Shown: positions 46,451 to 58,128 of the stretch, piece after piece | Position numbering within the stretch: position 1 is the first letter of the stretch | Layout of the letters: the number at the start of each line of letters is the position of its first letter | DNA from: Tricholoma matsutake | Taxonomy: Eukaryota > Basidiomycota > Agaricomycetes > Agaricales > Tricholomataceae | Assembly: GCA_026075535.2 (NCBI GenBank) | Contig: AP026550.1 | Coordinates: forward strand, 2,542,001 to 2,606,000 | DNA: 64,000 nucleotides | Direction of reading: 5' to 3' | Made by a program: the position numbers and the translations under genes | The notes under the pieces: model-generated | What the model saw: only the letters and a program-made list of their open reading frames with translations | What the model was told of the DNA's origin: nothing | The model's database searches: none

Positions 46451-47087
46451 ACAGCCACAGATGCCTTGCGATAAGGCAGAAACTCACGATTGTTGTAACA
46501 CCATCTCTTCTAACACACTGGCTCTATCCCCAAATCGTCCTCGTACAAATTGGGCCCGTTTCAACAACTCTGGGAGGCATTCTCTGTGTTCTGCCATAGC
46601 ATCTGCATCATAATCCCAGCTCGACTTGGCAAGAGGAATTGGCTCCCTCATGGTGCCACACTTGTCACACACTGTAAAGGTTGCAGGGAGATACTTTGAA
46701 TACCTCGCGATCTGGTTTTGGACCCGATCCCATCAAGGTCTTGTTTCCATTGATATAGACGAAATTGACTGGCACTCCAGGTGCTGCATTGAATATCTGG
46801 GTGAACTGAGTGTATCCGATGGGGACAGTGAGTTTCTGTTCTCCCATGCAAAGCATCACATTGTACTCCAGGTAAGCATCCAGTTGCCCTCTGTGGATGC
46901 GAAGTGAAGTCCCAGGGGTGGTGTTGTTCTCTAGGTGAAACCACATGGGAGATACCCAGTGCAGAAGAACACAACCTGTGTACATGGCTGTGCGCCTTAC
47001 AAGGAATACATGAGGAATTATTGGTAAGGACTGAAGTAGTATAGGGACAACTCCCACTAGTATCATTTTGAAAGTGGTTAAATCCAT
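46451..47087 (-). pseudogene. Element E ORF3, unrecognised
   Basis: Starts at ATG 47087, 26 nt after the pol stop and in another frame. The N-terminus is strongly hydrophobic (MILVGVVPILLQSLPIIPHVF). A middle part follows with LEYNVMLCMGEQKL and YTQFTQIFNAAPGVPVNFVY. A frameshift near 46735 is followed by WDRVQNQIARYSKYLPATF, a CDKCG motif and a charged end, ERASVLEEMVLQQS-like, at 46484. A signal or membrane-anchor start is possible. I know no family match. It sits between integrase and the 3' LTR, a position used by extra ORFs in some Ty3/gypsy elements. Confidence 0.5.
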
Positions 47088-47112
47088 AGGTAAATTGGCC
47101 CAGCCAGGGGGG

Positions 47113-50100
47113 TCAAATTAGTTGAATCTTGCAGCTCTGTAGTTGATTCTTCTTTCTTTTATTTACAGGTCGGGGGCCTGATTCTACATTTCCAATGAAA
47201 GTCTGCGGATCATCCGATGGTGGTTTCCCTTTTCCTTCCCCAAGATGGGAGACATTGGCAATACCCAGCAATTCAAAATATTGCTGAAGTGTGTGTAAAT
47301 GACTAACTTGATAATATGGCATCCAGGTAATATCCCTGGTCTTCCACCAAATTTCAAACATGGAGTTAACCTTCGATCCTGTGTGTCCAATAATACAATC
47401 TATGGCCCATTCACCTTTGGTTCCCTCAACATTTCCTAATTGGGTGTCTAAACAACCAGGAAACAAGCGATCATTGTTAGGAACATGTATCCTCAATAAT
47501 GATGCATGAAAGGTGTCATGTATGCCCTTCTGTTTTAGATGCACTGGTAGCTCAACTTGAAACAATCCATTCCCATAGTCTTCTAGGATCTGGTAAGGGC
47601 CCAGGAACTTTGGAATCAATTTCCTTGCCAATCCCTTAGGAAATGTAATATTTTTTGAAGACAGGTATATGAGATCCCCCCTTTTAAAAGGTACGACTTG
47701 TCTTTTCTTATTAGCCAATCGAATCTGATTGACACGAGTGCCCAAGATGCTATCATGTGCAGCCATCAATGCCAATTTTTGTTGCATAGCGAAATTCCTG
47801 ACTCCTGGGTACTCGTTCTGTTTAGCAGAGTCCCAGATCATCAATCTGGGCATACGCCCAGTATTCAAAAAGAACAGCCCATATCCTGTACTTGCAGATC
47901 TAGCTGAATTGATCATGAACTCTATCACAGGTAATTTTGTCACCCAGTCTATTTGTTTCTCATCGATGCACTGCCTTAGCATTTGTGTCATGGTCCAATT
48001 TGCATGCTCAGTGGCGCCACCAGTTTGTGGATGGTACACTGATGATACTCAACCCGGAAACCCAAACAAAACCCACAAAATGGCTTCAGATGGTATAACA
48101 CGAGTCAGAGGAAGGTTGCAAGGCCCTCTAGATGTCACCTGTCAGACCGACCATCAAATAGTCATAAAACAACTGCTTGTTGAAGCAGTTCAAGGCTAAA
48201 AGAATGTGTTTCGAGACTTTGCGATGATTTTCGAGATGTCACGATGCTTTTCGGGATGTTGCAATATTTTTCAAAGAGGTTTCGAGGAATTTCAAGTGCG
48301 CAGATATGTTCGGATGCAAGATCGGGGGACTAGACAAGTAGTAGAAGTGACAAAAAGGCCAATCAAGGGAAGCGAGAGCGAAAATAGCATAATGCAAGGA
48401 ATTTCGAGGAATTTCAAGGAAGTTTAGCGTAAAACACCAAACTTCGGACTGAATAAGACTAAACTGTACTCTCAAATCACTGTGATCTGGGAGGAAGACG
48501 ACGACTTTCTTGTTTTTCTTTGTATCTAGTACATCTTTTTATATAAAATAAAGAAAGTACCTAAAAAGGCTAGAGAACATGTGTAGAACATGAGGCAAAA
48601 GATATGAGTTAAGGCACAAGGCCAAAAAGGAGACTGGAATCTGAACAAGAAAGATACATATCATGTGATGAAAGAGTAATAAAGGGTATAGAACTAAAAG
48701 GGGACTGTCCTTTGTGTATAAACTGCGCTAAGTCTTGCAATAATGCATCCAGCGGGTTCTGTGTGCGATAGGGACTTGGAACGAGGCTGACCTACTATCA
48801 GCAAGTTTGAGCACGAGTTGGAATACTTCCTGGCACATGTTATTCCACCATATAGATAACAAATGTGGCGCCCAATGTCGCTCGCAGTCTCTCGATATCG
48901 ATCAATAATGCTCGACAATGCTCGACAATGCTTGATGATGTTCGATTGTGTTCGATACGATGCTCGACCGCATTCAATGATGCTCAATTGTGTTCAATGA
49001 TACTTGATCGCATTTGACGATGCTTGCGATGCTCGATGATGTTCGACGATGTTCAATCGCATTCGATGATGCTCGACCGTGTTCAATGATGCTCGATTGC
49101 ATTTGACGATGCTTGCGATGCTCGACCGCGTTCGACACGATATTGTGCTTGGTAGACTTGGTTGGGAGTGGTTGCACTGCTTCTGGGACCTCATGCGAGT
49201 TATCCGATGTGATTAGAATGTGGTCGAAACAATGAATCAGCCTTTGAGCCAAGGAGACAACCTATCAATGCACTCAACATTCTGAGTTGCGTGCCAACCA
49301 GTTTAGTAAGATGTTGCCAAAATGTACTGGTAAATAGGACATCTCAGTCACTAACTATAGATTTTGGCAATCCATGAAGTTTATAGACTTTGTCAAACAT
49401 TAATTCAGCAATTTGATGTGCATTATAATTTTCACGACTCGGAATCAGATGCACCATTGAGGTAAGCAAACATATTACAACCATTATAGAATAAAAAGTG
49501 CCATTTCTATTCTTAGACTCCAGTAATGGCCCCATGAAATTGACTCCTATTGATTCCCATGGTATGATGGTATGTCTAATGGATTTAATAATCCATAGGG
49601 TTTTTGTGTCATTGGTTTACTCCGTTTACAGGTCACACAAGACTGACAGTAAAATGTTGTGTCAGAAGTCATATCCTTCCACCACACATTGTCCCTAAGG
49701 TAAGCTATGGTCTTACTAGCTCCCAAATGGGCTAATAATGAATGTACTTCAGCAATTACAATCTCATGAACATTCCGTCCCTGCACATACAACTTAGGAA
49801 TGCACAGTAAGTTCCTATCATTCATTTTAATATAGATAAGTCCATCATCTAATACAAATGTCTAGGATTCTCAAGGATATTCTTGAAGAATGAGTCAAAT
49901 TTATATTGGTTCCTCAAGATGTAAGTTGAATCCCTCGCGCCCTCCATCTACAACATTAATCAGTGATTGATCGTTATCAGTTGTATCAACAGCTGGATCA
50001 AAAACAGGCACCATTTCTGTGGTGTGTTCCATGGAAGGTTTGGGCTTCCATGCAGGGATCTTAATTGTAAGTCGCTCTTTCTGGTCCAGAGATTTTCCTT

Positions 50101-52206
50101 TTATTTCTGTTATCGCAGGTTTGTGTGTGGGAATTTTGATAGTGAGTCTGGTTCTATCAGGTTCCATTGTGATTTTTGCATTTTTGTCCTCGCTCCCACC
50201 CTCCCTTTGTTGGACAGGCATAGCATCAACAGAATCAACACAATCCCCATTTGAAACAGCAGTGATCTGCTGTCTCCAAGTCTTGGACACAGCCTCAGTT
50301 CTTGTCAATACAGGCATGGAGATACTGTGGACAAGCAGTACATCATTATCAACTACATCATGATAAGTGTATTCTGACCTAGCATGTACTGTTCCAGGTG
50401 CATCATTAGAATACATCCGCGATAATGCATCAGCCAACACATTCTCCTCACCCAGTATGTATACGATCTCAGAAATGAATTCACTAATTTTTTCCATCCA
50501 TCGTGCCTGTTGCCCAGAAAGATCCTTCTGCTCCAAGAGGTGAATTAAACCCTTATGGTCAGTGATCCACTTAAACTTCACACCCTGAAGTATATCACAG
50601 TGTCAAAGCATCATTTCAATGCCTGCTAACATTTCTATTTCATGCACAGGATAGTTCTGCTGTGCAGAATTTAACTTTGCCGAGTAGAACACAGCTACTT
50701 TCGCTTTCTTCCACTCAGCACCTTGGCCGACGACACCAGCAATACCCATTGCACAACCATCCATAATCAGGTAAACAGGCTCCACATCTGCATCATATCG
50801 GATTGGCACTCAATGATGGTTGCAACCGCTATCAACAATCTGCTTAATGTCCTCAAATGCACACTGATGTGTATACTCCCAACAGTAAGGCACAGTATCC
50901 CCTGTCAATCCATGTAACACTGCCATAGGGATACACACAGCAGCAAGGTCATCTGCCAGATAACCCACAGCCCCTATGAAACTCCAGAGAAGGTCTCGAT
51001 TTCTCAGCATCTTCCATGCAATGACTGAATCAACCTTTGCTGGATCCATTCAAATACTGTCGCGTCCAACTATATGCCCCAGCAAACAAAGTTTGTCTGC
51101 TAAGAAATGCAGCTTCTTGAGACTTAGGTAAAGCTTCTCCCATTGCAAAATATCAATTACAATTTTAACATGTTTCACATGATCCTGAAATGAGTCTGAA
51201 TATACCACAATATCGTCAAGATACACATCTAAAAAATGGCCTATATATGTGGAAAAGATATGATTCATTACAGCTTGGTATGTCACAGGTGTGTTACAAT
51301 CACCCTGCTGAATGATGAGGCTCATCATGTTTCCATCAGGTGTTGTCACAGCCAATCGCTCCACATGATCAGGTATAATTCAAATTTGCTCGTATGCATC
51401 CTTTAAATCTGACGATGATTTATATTTAGCACTTGCAACACGTTGAAGCATACCATCAATATCTGGCAACAGTGACATCATTTTTACTGTATTCGTGTTA
51501 TGTGAATGCAAGTCCACTACAGTCTGTAACTGTGGTATCTCACCTGGTTTACCTCCAGGTTTTGGGATCAGTAACATTGGCACTGTATTCCATGCACTAG
51601 TAATTTTCCAATGTCCTGATTTAAGGTAAGCATTCTTTTTATCTGTCCATTGAGGTCTAAACATCTCTGGACAGCGAGATGGTCGCCAAGGATAGATCTT
51701 CCCAACATCAATCAATGGAATTTTGTGATTGATCACCGTAATGGTGGTAAGCCTGTTTCTGCCATCTCTTTGCATAGTGGCTGAGCATACTCAATTAATT
51801 CTTCTCTCGCACATTGAAGATCTCCTTCTGCAACCTCCATCGCACACGACAATATTTTCATAACTGAGTTACCTCTAAAAGGTAACAACTCGTTGCTCCC
51901 GATAATCATGTGTGCCAGATTCAGACCCATCGTTATACAATGCGTGAACAACCACAGTGTTCCTAGGATGAGGTCATAGCTAGATAGATTCGCAACATCA
52001 AAGTGTTGTTCCTCATTAATTAACTGGTATTTGAAATTTACAGTGGTACTCCAATTTACTTTGGAGCAGGATTTTTGCATAGCCAATTGTAGTGACAATG
52101 GCTTCTCAAGCTCAACCTTGGTTAGATCTGCTAGTGCTGTCAACATAAAATCTCCCAGTGACCCAGAATCCAGTAATGCTCGAGCTGGATGCCCATTAAC
52201 TTGCAC
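47113..52206 (-). pseudogene. Element E pol (protease, RT, RNase H, integrase with chromo-like end)
   Basis: Protease at 52206-51733 (ARALLDSGSLGDFM). RT at 51775-51050 (LPDIDGMLQRVASAKYKS, DVYLDDIVVYSD with aspartates kept). RNase H from about 50809 to 50400 (LIMDGCAMGIAGVV, WITDHKGLIHLL, EENVLADALSRM). A charged linker with repeated LTIKIP motifs spans 50230-49960. Integrase runs 49825-49277 and 48045-47113 (CQSCVTCKRSK, MYHPQTGGATEHAN), ending with a GPY module and a chromo-like segment, ITWMPYYQVSHL. The 308-residue end is open; other parts have stops. An unassigned insertion splits the integrase core. Confidence 0.88.
48046..49276. mobile_element. Unassigned 1.2-kb insertion in E integrase
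   Basis: Separates codons of the integrase between the IVSD region and YHPQT. No clear target duplication or inverted ends. Contents include a TGGCGCCCAATGTCGC sequence (about 48864), which resembles a retroelement primer-binding site. It is followed by a degenerate tandem array of GATGCTCGA(C/T)-type units (about 48900-49140). It may be a fragment of another LTR element; not certain. Confidence 0.45.
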
Positions 52207-52739
52207 GACAATGACTATCGGTTTCGGAATTAGTCATGTGAAGTCTTTTGGTGTTGCTGCATTCCGTTGTAAGCCTGCATAAGTTCCTCGTGGTACTTGC
52301 ACTCCATGCACTGGCAAATCCACTACTTGGTCATGCTCCTCCCATAACTGATTCACAAACCAGGTTATTAGGTCAGTCTAAGGTTCAAATATTAATTCAT
52401 TTGGTACAGAAATTGTTGTTCCCATGGCTCTATCTGTGATAGTATAACCAAATCCTGCATTTGCAACCTCCCACCTCTCAGCAGGTTCATTCAGAGAACA
52501 AGGATACAAGATGATCCCCTGAGAGACAATGTGAATCAACCCCCACCATATAATGTCATCCATCAATGGACCCGATGCCCATCGATTACTGGCATGTAAA
52601 GTCTTGTTATTTCACTGGGGGCATCGTATCACATACCACTCCAGTAAGTTGAAGTCCTCCTTTATGAGTAGTTCACCATTAATGTATTCATCGTCACAGA
52701 GTTCCTGATCCATAATCATGTATCAATCTTCCTCAAATT

Positions 52740-55554
52740 GGTACACCAAGAATCAACTATCCTCGACTGGTGACTCATCAAAAGGATAGGGCCACATTTG
52801 TTCCAACACAGCTGTTGCATGCAAAGCAATCAGATCACTCATTGTCAATGATGCAGTACATTCCTCAAATCCATCCTGTTGCTCAGGGCTGATCCCAATG
52901 CTTGCAACAGGAATTTCTGTTGTCTTGGCCAATCCTCTAACATCATCATACTCATCAAAATTAACCTCAACATTATGCGAAGTGACACCAGGGGGTCTAT
53001 TGGGTCTATTTGAAGTCATGGAACCTCCGCATGGACAGTTTTGGCTAACATGTCCAGTTTCTCCACAATTGAAGCACTTTCCAGCGGCAAGATACTCTTT
53101 CATTCCTGAGCACTTAATTGAGGCCTTGAGCAGCCTTCTCAATTATTTGTGCTGTTCTGGTTCTCCTGGTTTGATCTAGAGTTACCAGTGTTATCATTGT
53201 GACGACGATTATTTCCTTGGGAGTTTTCATGATGGTTATCATTTCAGTAAGTATTCTGGCATTCACGTCGACAATTGTTCCATGAGGGTTTACCATTCCT
53301 ATTGCTATTATTCTCATAGGGAGTTGTTTCATTCTGTCAGTTCCTAGGGAGACTGGATACAGAATTGTTACCATGGGTGTCAAATGTAACACAATGCTCA
53401 CATCTATCAGATACTTCCTCTGACAATTTGATAACCTGTGTGGCATGCTTTATTTCTTCCCATGAGGATACCTTGGGGTTATACCCATCATGCCAGAGTC
53501 CTTTCTGGATCACAGGTTGAAAGCCATCCCACAGGCATACAACTTTCTCTCATTCATCTACAAGTCCAATCATGTTGATTATTGCTTCTAGCTCATAGAT
53601 AAATTCTGATACAGTCTTTGAATTCTGGAAACATTTATGGAGCCTTTCCCTTTGCTTCATATGGTAATTGATAGGAAAACAGTAGTTAAATAACTCTTCA
53701 AAAAATTGTTTCAAACCCCAATCATAAATAACTACTTTCTGAGTGTAGAAATCGTAAGCTTTGCCTTTCAAATAATATGAAAGTACAAAAACTCTTTGTC
53801 ATTTATGAACACGACCCAAAACAACATAGTCAGTTCCCTCAGTTACGAATCGGTGGTAACTGCGAGCATCAGCCATGCCATCATAATCCAATGGCACAAG
53901 CAGCTTCAGCAATGTTTTGTGTTTTGGTTTTGATGACCTTGATTGAGTTTGACAACATTTTCTTTCAAGTGGAGGGTAGTGTTGCCACTGGCTCAGCTGA
54001 GGTTTTTCAATAAAATGGCTATAGCATACCAGATAAATTTCCTAAATTCACTAGGATATTTGAGCATATGGACAGGCCCATAAGCCAAGCAGTCTTCTGC
54101 CATTGGATCCCCCATTCCTGACTTATTCACTCGGCTTTGATTTCAAGCTGAGCCCTCAAGCCAAATGTTGTTTAATATATAACTCAGGGACAATTGATTG
54201 ATTCAACTAATGTTGGCAGACAACCCCCTTGGCTTATGGACCCATCCATATACTCGAATATCCTGGTGAGTTTAGAAAATTTATCTGGCATGCTATAGCC
54301 ATTATATTGAAAAACCTTGGCTGAGCCAGTGGCAACACTACCTCCACTAGTTCCACTTTCAGGGTCTGAGGAATCTGGGGACTCAGAAGAGCTGGATGAA
54401 CTATCAGATGGGTCTGAAGGTAAGTGTTCATTATCTTCAATATGGCTCATTGCTCAACCCAGAAAACTTCCAGGGGCAATTTGAGATAAGGGCCATATAT
54501 CCAAGCTTTGTCGTTCCTGGCAAATGTTTGGCCATTGATGACCCTTTACGGTGTTCACTACTTGATTCATCAAAGCATCTGACATTGGTGTGAACTTGGT
54601 TTTGGAGGGATTCTCTTTAGCTGCAGCAGTGGCACTCACTTTCAGTGCGTCTTCATCCATTACACTCTTGACTTGAGCATTATACTTGGAACTTTTCTGG
54701 TGAGGTGACTTTCCTTTACCAGTTCTAGATTCCTTATTTCAGTCCTGGTCTCGGACCATATTCCAAGTTTTCATTGCCTCTCTTTGGGCATTCACATCCA
54801 ATTTGGCTGATTCAAATTTCAAGGCTCCCCAATTATTAGGGTCAACACCTTTTCCTTTCGAGGGTCCCTCACCTCTCGAAGATTCATCTCCATCACTATC
54901 GAAGTGCACTTTCTCATAACGACGATCAATTCTTTCTCGTTCTTCAGTGGTCAAATTCTGTTCAGCATTTTTAACTGCAATTTCTTGTTCAGAAGTCAAA
55001 CTGTTTCCTCTCGAAAACTGAGTGGTTCCAGTGTCAGAATGATGACATCTTTGGGCACATTTGGACTCAACCAAAGTCCAGGGTTCATTATTGTTAGTCT
55101 CCTCATCAGGAGAATTCTCAGCCATTACTCAAGTGGAAGAAAATAAAGTCGAATTGTCATTGAAAGCATGGTCTACCTGAGATGAGAAACCCTCAAGATA
55201 AGGTGTAGTTGGAGCTGAACAGGTCTCCAAAATACCCGTGTCTAGCTGGGTATCATCATGCTGACTAGCAGCAGAGAATAGTCTAGTTGCAACCACATCA
55301 CTATACAAGCAAGGGCTAACAACTTGGTCTGCAGGAAAATTCTGCCTGTTATGCACTGTAGCTGCCTCCTCTATGACTGAGCCAGAAGTCAAAGTGATGG
55401 GCAAAGGAGCCACCCCCGACTCAAGGTTAGTTGTACCAGCGGAACTAGATGGTATCTCACCCGGAATTGGCATATTCGCGGGCCAAACAGTTATGAAGTG
55501 GGTAACAAGTTTCAGACATGATGAGGTGTCAATATAGGTGGAGTGTAGAAACAT
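52740..55554 (-). pseudogene. Element E gag with zinc knuckle
   Basis: A long Gag in several frames: N-region from about 55510 (MPIPGEIPSSSAGTTN), TGA near 55127, then MAENSPDEETNNNEPW, an acidic serine-rich stretch (54440-54340) and GYSMPDKFSKLTRIFEYMDG (about 54300-54240). The capsid-type core is at 53771-53550 (KAYDFYTQKVV, FNYCFPINYHMKQRERLHKC) and is followed by an Asn/Arg-rich linker. The zinc knuckle CFNCGETGHVSQNC is at about 53080. It would package the element RNA. The part between 54230 and 53975 is disturbed by an inverted duplication. Confidence 0.82.
53975..54350. repeat. Inverted duplication within E gag
   Basis: 53975-54080 (plus strand) repeats the gag segment encoded on the minus strand at 54350-54240, with about 90% identity. 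The two copies face each other across about 160 bp. Confidence 0.8.
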
Positions 55555-55718
55555 TGTTGCAAAGGTGTTGCCTAGCAGTGAGAGCCTCAGTTGATCAGAC
55601 TAAGAGATCCAGATGCGAAGCAAGCAGAAGTTCGGTAGTAGTAAAGTTTGAGCAAGTAGACTGTCAAAAATATGTGATACAAACGTGACGAGTCACGGTT
55701 CTAGCACACGAAGTTCTA

Positions 55719-56845
55719 TGGAGCGGGCCACTTAGTCACCACCTATTTTGGACAGTGGCCAAATTGGGTTGGCATTGGTCAACCACTAATTTATGAGCTG
55801 ATTAGCGCGTCGTACTAGTACATATATTGGTAGTGGAGCTTCAATTCTCAAAGGAACGATCACTTCTACTAGAGTGAGGAAAGAAAAATTTAGAGTGATA
55901 AACTTTGTTATGCCTCGTCAATTGAACCGCTGGAAGGCTGCTGCTGCGCGGGCACGCAAAGGTCGAGCAAAACACACTGAAAATGGTCATATTGTTGAGA
56001 ATGATGCCAGTCAAAATTTCAGTGACTTGGAAGACGATGCAGAATGCACCAAATGGAGTGGTGGTGTCAACCACATCCTTTCTTCAGACTCGGATTCAGT
56101 GCCATTTGACTCAGACACAGACACAGACACAGATTCAGACTTGGAAGGATTTGAGGAGCTTGAAGGTGATGAGCTTCTGGAGAGTCTCCAGCGTCAGGGA
56201 GCACAGGAACAAGCTGAGAGGTTGAAGAGGATTACTGCATATGAGAAGCTGCAATGGAACTAATCTTCAGCCTGACTTTGCCGAGCAGCATTCACTTGTT
56301 CAAGAAGTCATTGAGGCGGCTGGCCATCTCTGCATCTTCCTGCCAGAGTTTCACTGTGAGTTGAATTTCATTGAATTTTTCTGGGGTGCAGTGAAACGGT
56401 ATCTGCGGGAAAACTGTGATTACACTTTCAAGACGCTTCAGGAAAATATGCCGAAAGCGCTCGAATCTGTCAAGTTGTCTACGATCCGAAAATGGGAACA
56501 TCGCATGATCAGATGGATGGAGGCATACCGATCAGGTCTTGGAGCAAAAGCAGCACAATTTCAGGTCAGGGAGTTTGGGACAAAGCAGTATAAGTCGCAC
56601 AGACGCGTTTTCGAGACTGTAGCATGCCAGTTTGATGCTTAAATACCATATTTGGTAGAGGGTGGCCAATTTGAGATACCATTATTTTATATCTCCCGCA
56701 ATATTAAGTTTTATGCCAATCGCTCTAGCCAATCTACTCTACTACTTAAAAGGAGTGTTTTGGCTAGAGGAATAAGAAATCGGATAATTTCCACGTGAGC
56801 CGTTTCAGTTGTACAAAAGTAGCGGTGACTTGATGGCCCGCTCCA
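55719..56845 (+). mobile_element. Mariner-like (Tc1/mariner superfamily) deletion derivative
   Basis: 1127 bp with inverted ends TGGAGCGGGCCA...AGTCACC and TA on both sides (55717-55718, 56846-56847). The empty site is visible in the left LTR (GAAGTTCTAAGTTC). Insertion at TA and the transposase remnant support Tc1/mariner. Confidence 0.85.
55874..56642 (+). pseudogene. Mariner-like transposase remnant
   Basis: An N-terminal frame (55910-56263, MPRQLNRWKAAAARARKGR, with an Asp/Ser/Thr repeat near 56115) is joined after a frameshift to a C-terminal part (56241-56642). The C-terminal part carries HCELNFIEFFWGAVKRYLR, the third catalytic-block signature of fungal mariner-like DDE transposases. 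The central region with the first two catalytic aspartates is deleted, so the product could not cut DNA. Confidence 0.8.
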
Positions 56846-57141
56846 TAAGTTCACTCGATAGACAGTTTAATGGGCTCGGAATTCTCTACCCTACTAGTTA
56901 CAAAACTGCTCGTTTATATAAGTAAGAATTCGGGCATGTCGGGTATCTAAATAAAGAGTCCAGCTCGTTGTCAAGTAGTAAGCAGCAAGGAATTGGAAAT
57001 ACAGATAAGTCATCGTATGAGAAGAGATAGGATAAAAGAAAAGGAAAGAAACCATAGAGACGAAATAAATGAAATAACGGAACGGAAGGATGAAAAGGAA
57101 AATACCGGAGCGCGCATCACCCGGATCACGCTATCCTTACA

Positions 57142-58128
57142 GTGAGACAGCTCAGACGCAACACTGCTGCGTTCGACAGCATGTTCTTGGTTGGTAGAAT
57201 GGCTGTTGGCGTGGGTTCCTTTGAAAAGTATTTATAACTCACTTCTGCTGCAAGGTACTTAAGTAAAGGATGAGCTAGTTAAAAAATGAAATACAAACTA
57301 TGCCTTTTACTGTTAGACCGGTGACTGATCCCTAGTACATAGGCAAGCACGATGCAGCAGGAGAATACCTCTGCCATGAGTTATTGCCCCTGCCCTATCA
57401 CAAGTAGCAAGTTGAATCTAGAGCTAGCTATAGCTGTGCGTTAAGTATGTAAATTTCCTGCTTAATCAGTCCACTGATCTTCAGTAGGAAAGGTTGAACT
57501 CGGTGGAATTAGCGTAAGAGCGAGAGGACGTGCATGGCATCTGCGCTTAGCGGGATAAAATGAGCACGTGTCTCGAAGAAACACAACAGATTGGATGGTT
57601 GTACACCTTCCTGCAAGCCTCACACGTACATTCAGTACGCAGGAGTACCCGCAATAATTTCCTGCATACGATCTGCCATTTACAAGTTTCTCACCGGTAC
57701 TGTGATAGCATATTCTTGTCTCGAAAGGTCTATTCAACAGATCTATAAACCATTAGATACAAGAGCAATAGTTGATATCCTGAGTAAGAAAACGACAGTA
57801 GGCCAGTCACATCAATACTCGTTTCAGAGGTAAGAGTAGTAACACAGGAGAATGCTATCTTCACAACATCATCGGTGTCGAATTCCAACGAGCGTAGGCC
57901 ATTGCGGCGCAGCGATTGCGTCCCAAGGTGTGATGACGTTGCACAACCCCAGGGGACGATAGGACTCAGGAGATATGAATGTCTCGTCGTGTTCCTCCAA
58001 AGAATTCAGTTACATTCCAACAGCTACCAAGCACAATATGAATGGACTGGTGCTATCAGCTGGAGGAAGCTTGAAGAAAGGAAGCGAAACACATACCAAG
58101 TGTACTAAAGATCAATCGGACGACGCCA
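57142..58128. other. Host intergenic region right of element E
   Basis: About 1 kb between the GTGAG duplication and the 3' end of the nitronate monooxygenase gene. Only short open frames without recognisable domains. No RNA gene seen. Confidence 0.5.

Larger units (their letters stand above)
24664..57141 (-). mobile_element. Gypsy element E, 32.5 kb because of nested insertions
   Basis: LTR start TGTGATACAAACGTGA at 24664, LTR end ATCCTTACA at 57141, with identical 5-bp flanks GTGAG (24659-24663, 57142-57146). The second LTR starts at 55673 and the first ends at 37365. LTR length without insertions is about 340-344 bp. Minus-strand order from 55554: gag with zinc knuckle, protease, RT, RNase H, integrase with chromo-like end, ORF3, polypurine tract (GGAGGGTGGG, 37366-37375 complement). 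Insertions: foldback MITE, hAT-like G (with C1 and C2), gypsy D, hAT-like H, a 1.2-kb unassigned piece in integrase and a mariner-like element. Confidence 0.88.
55673..57141 (-). repeat. 5' LTR of element E, split by a mariner-like element
   Basis: LTR sequence 55673-55718 and 56848-57141 (340 bp in total). CpG-rich compared with the left LTR. Followed by target duplication GTGAG. Confidence 0.88.

Noticed and set aside
57560..58108. Possible small gene left of nitronate monooxygenase (frames at 57560, 57591, 57875 and 57975)
   Set aside because: Overlapping short frames without domains, codon bias or consistent splice sites.
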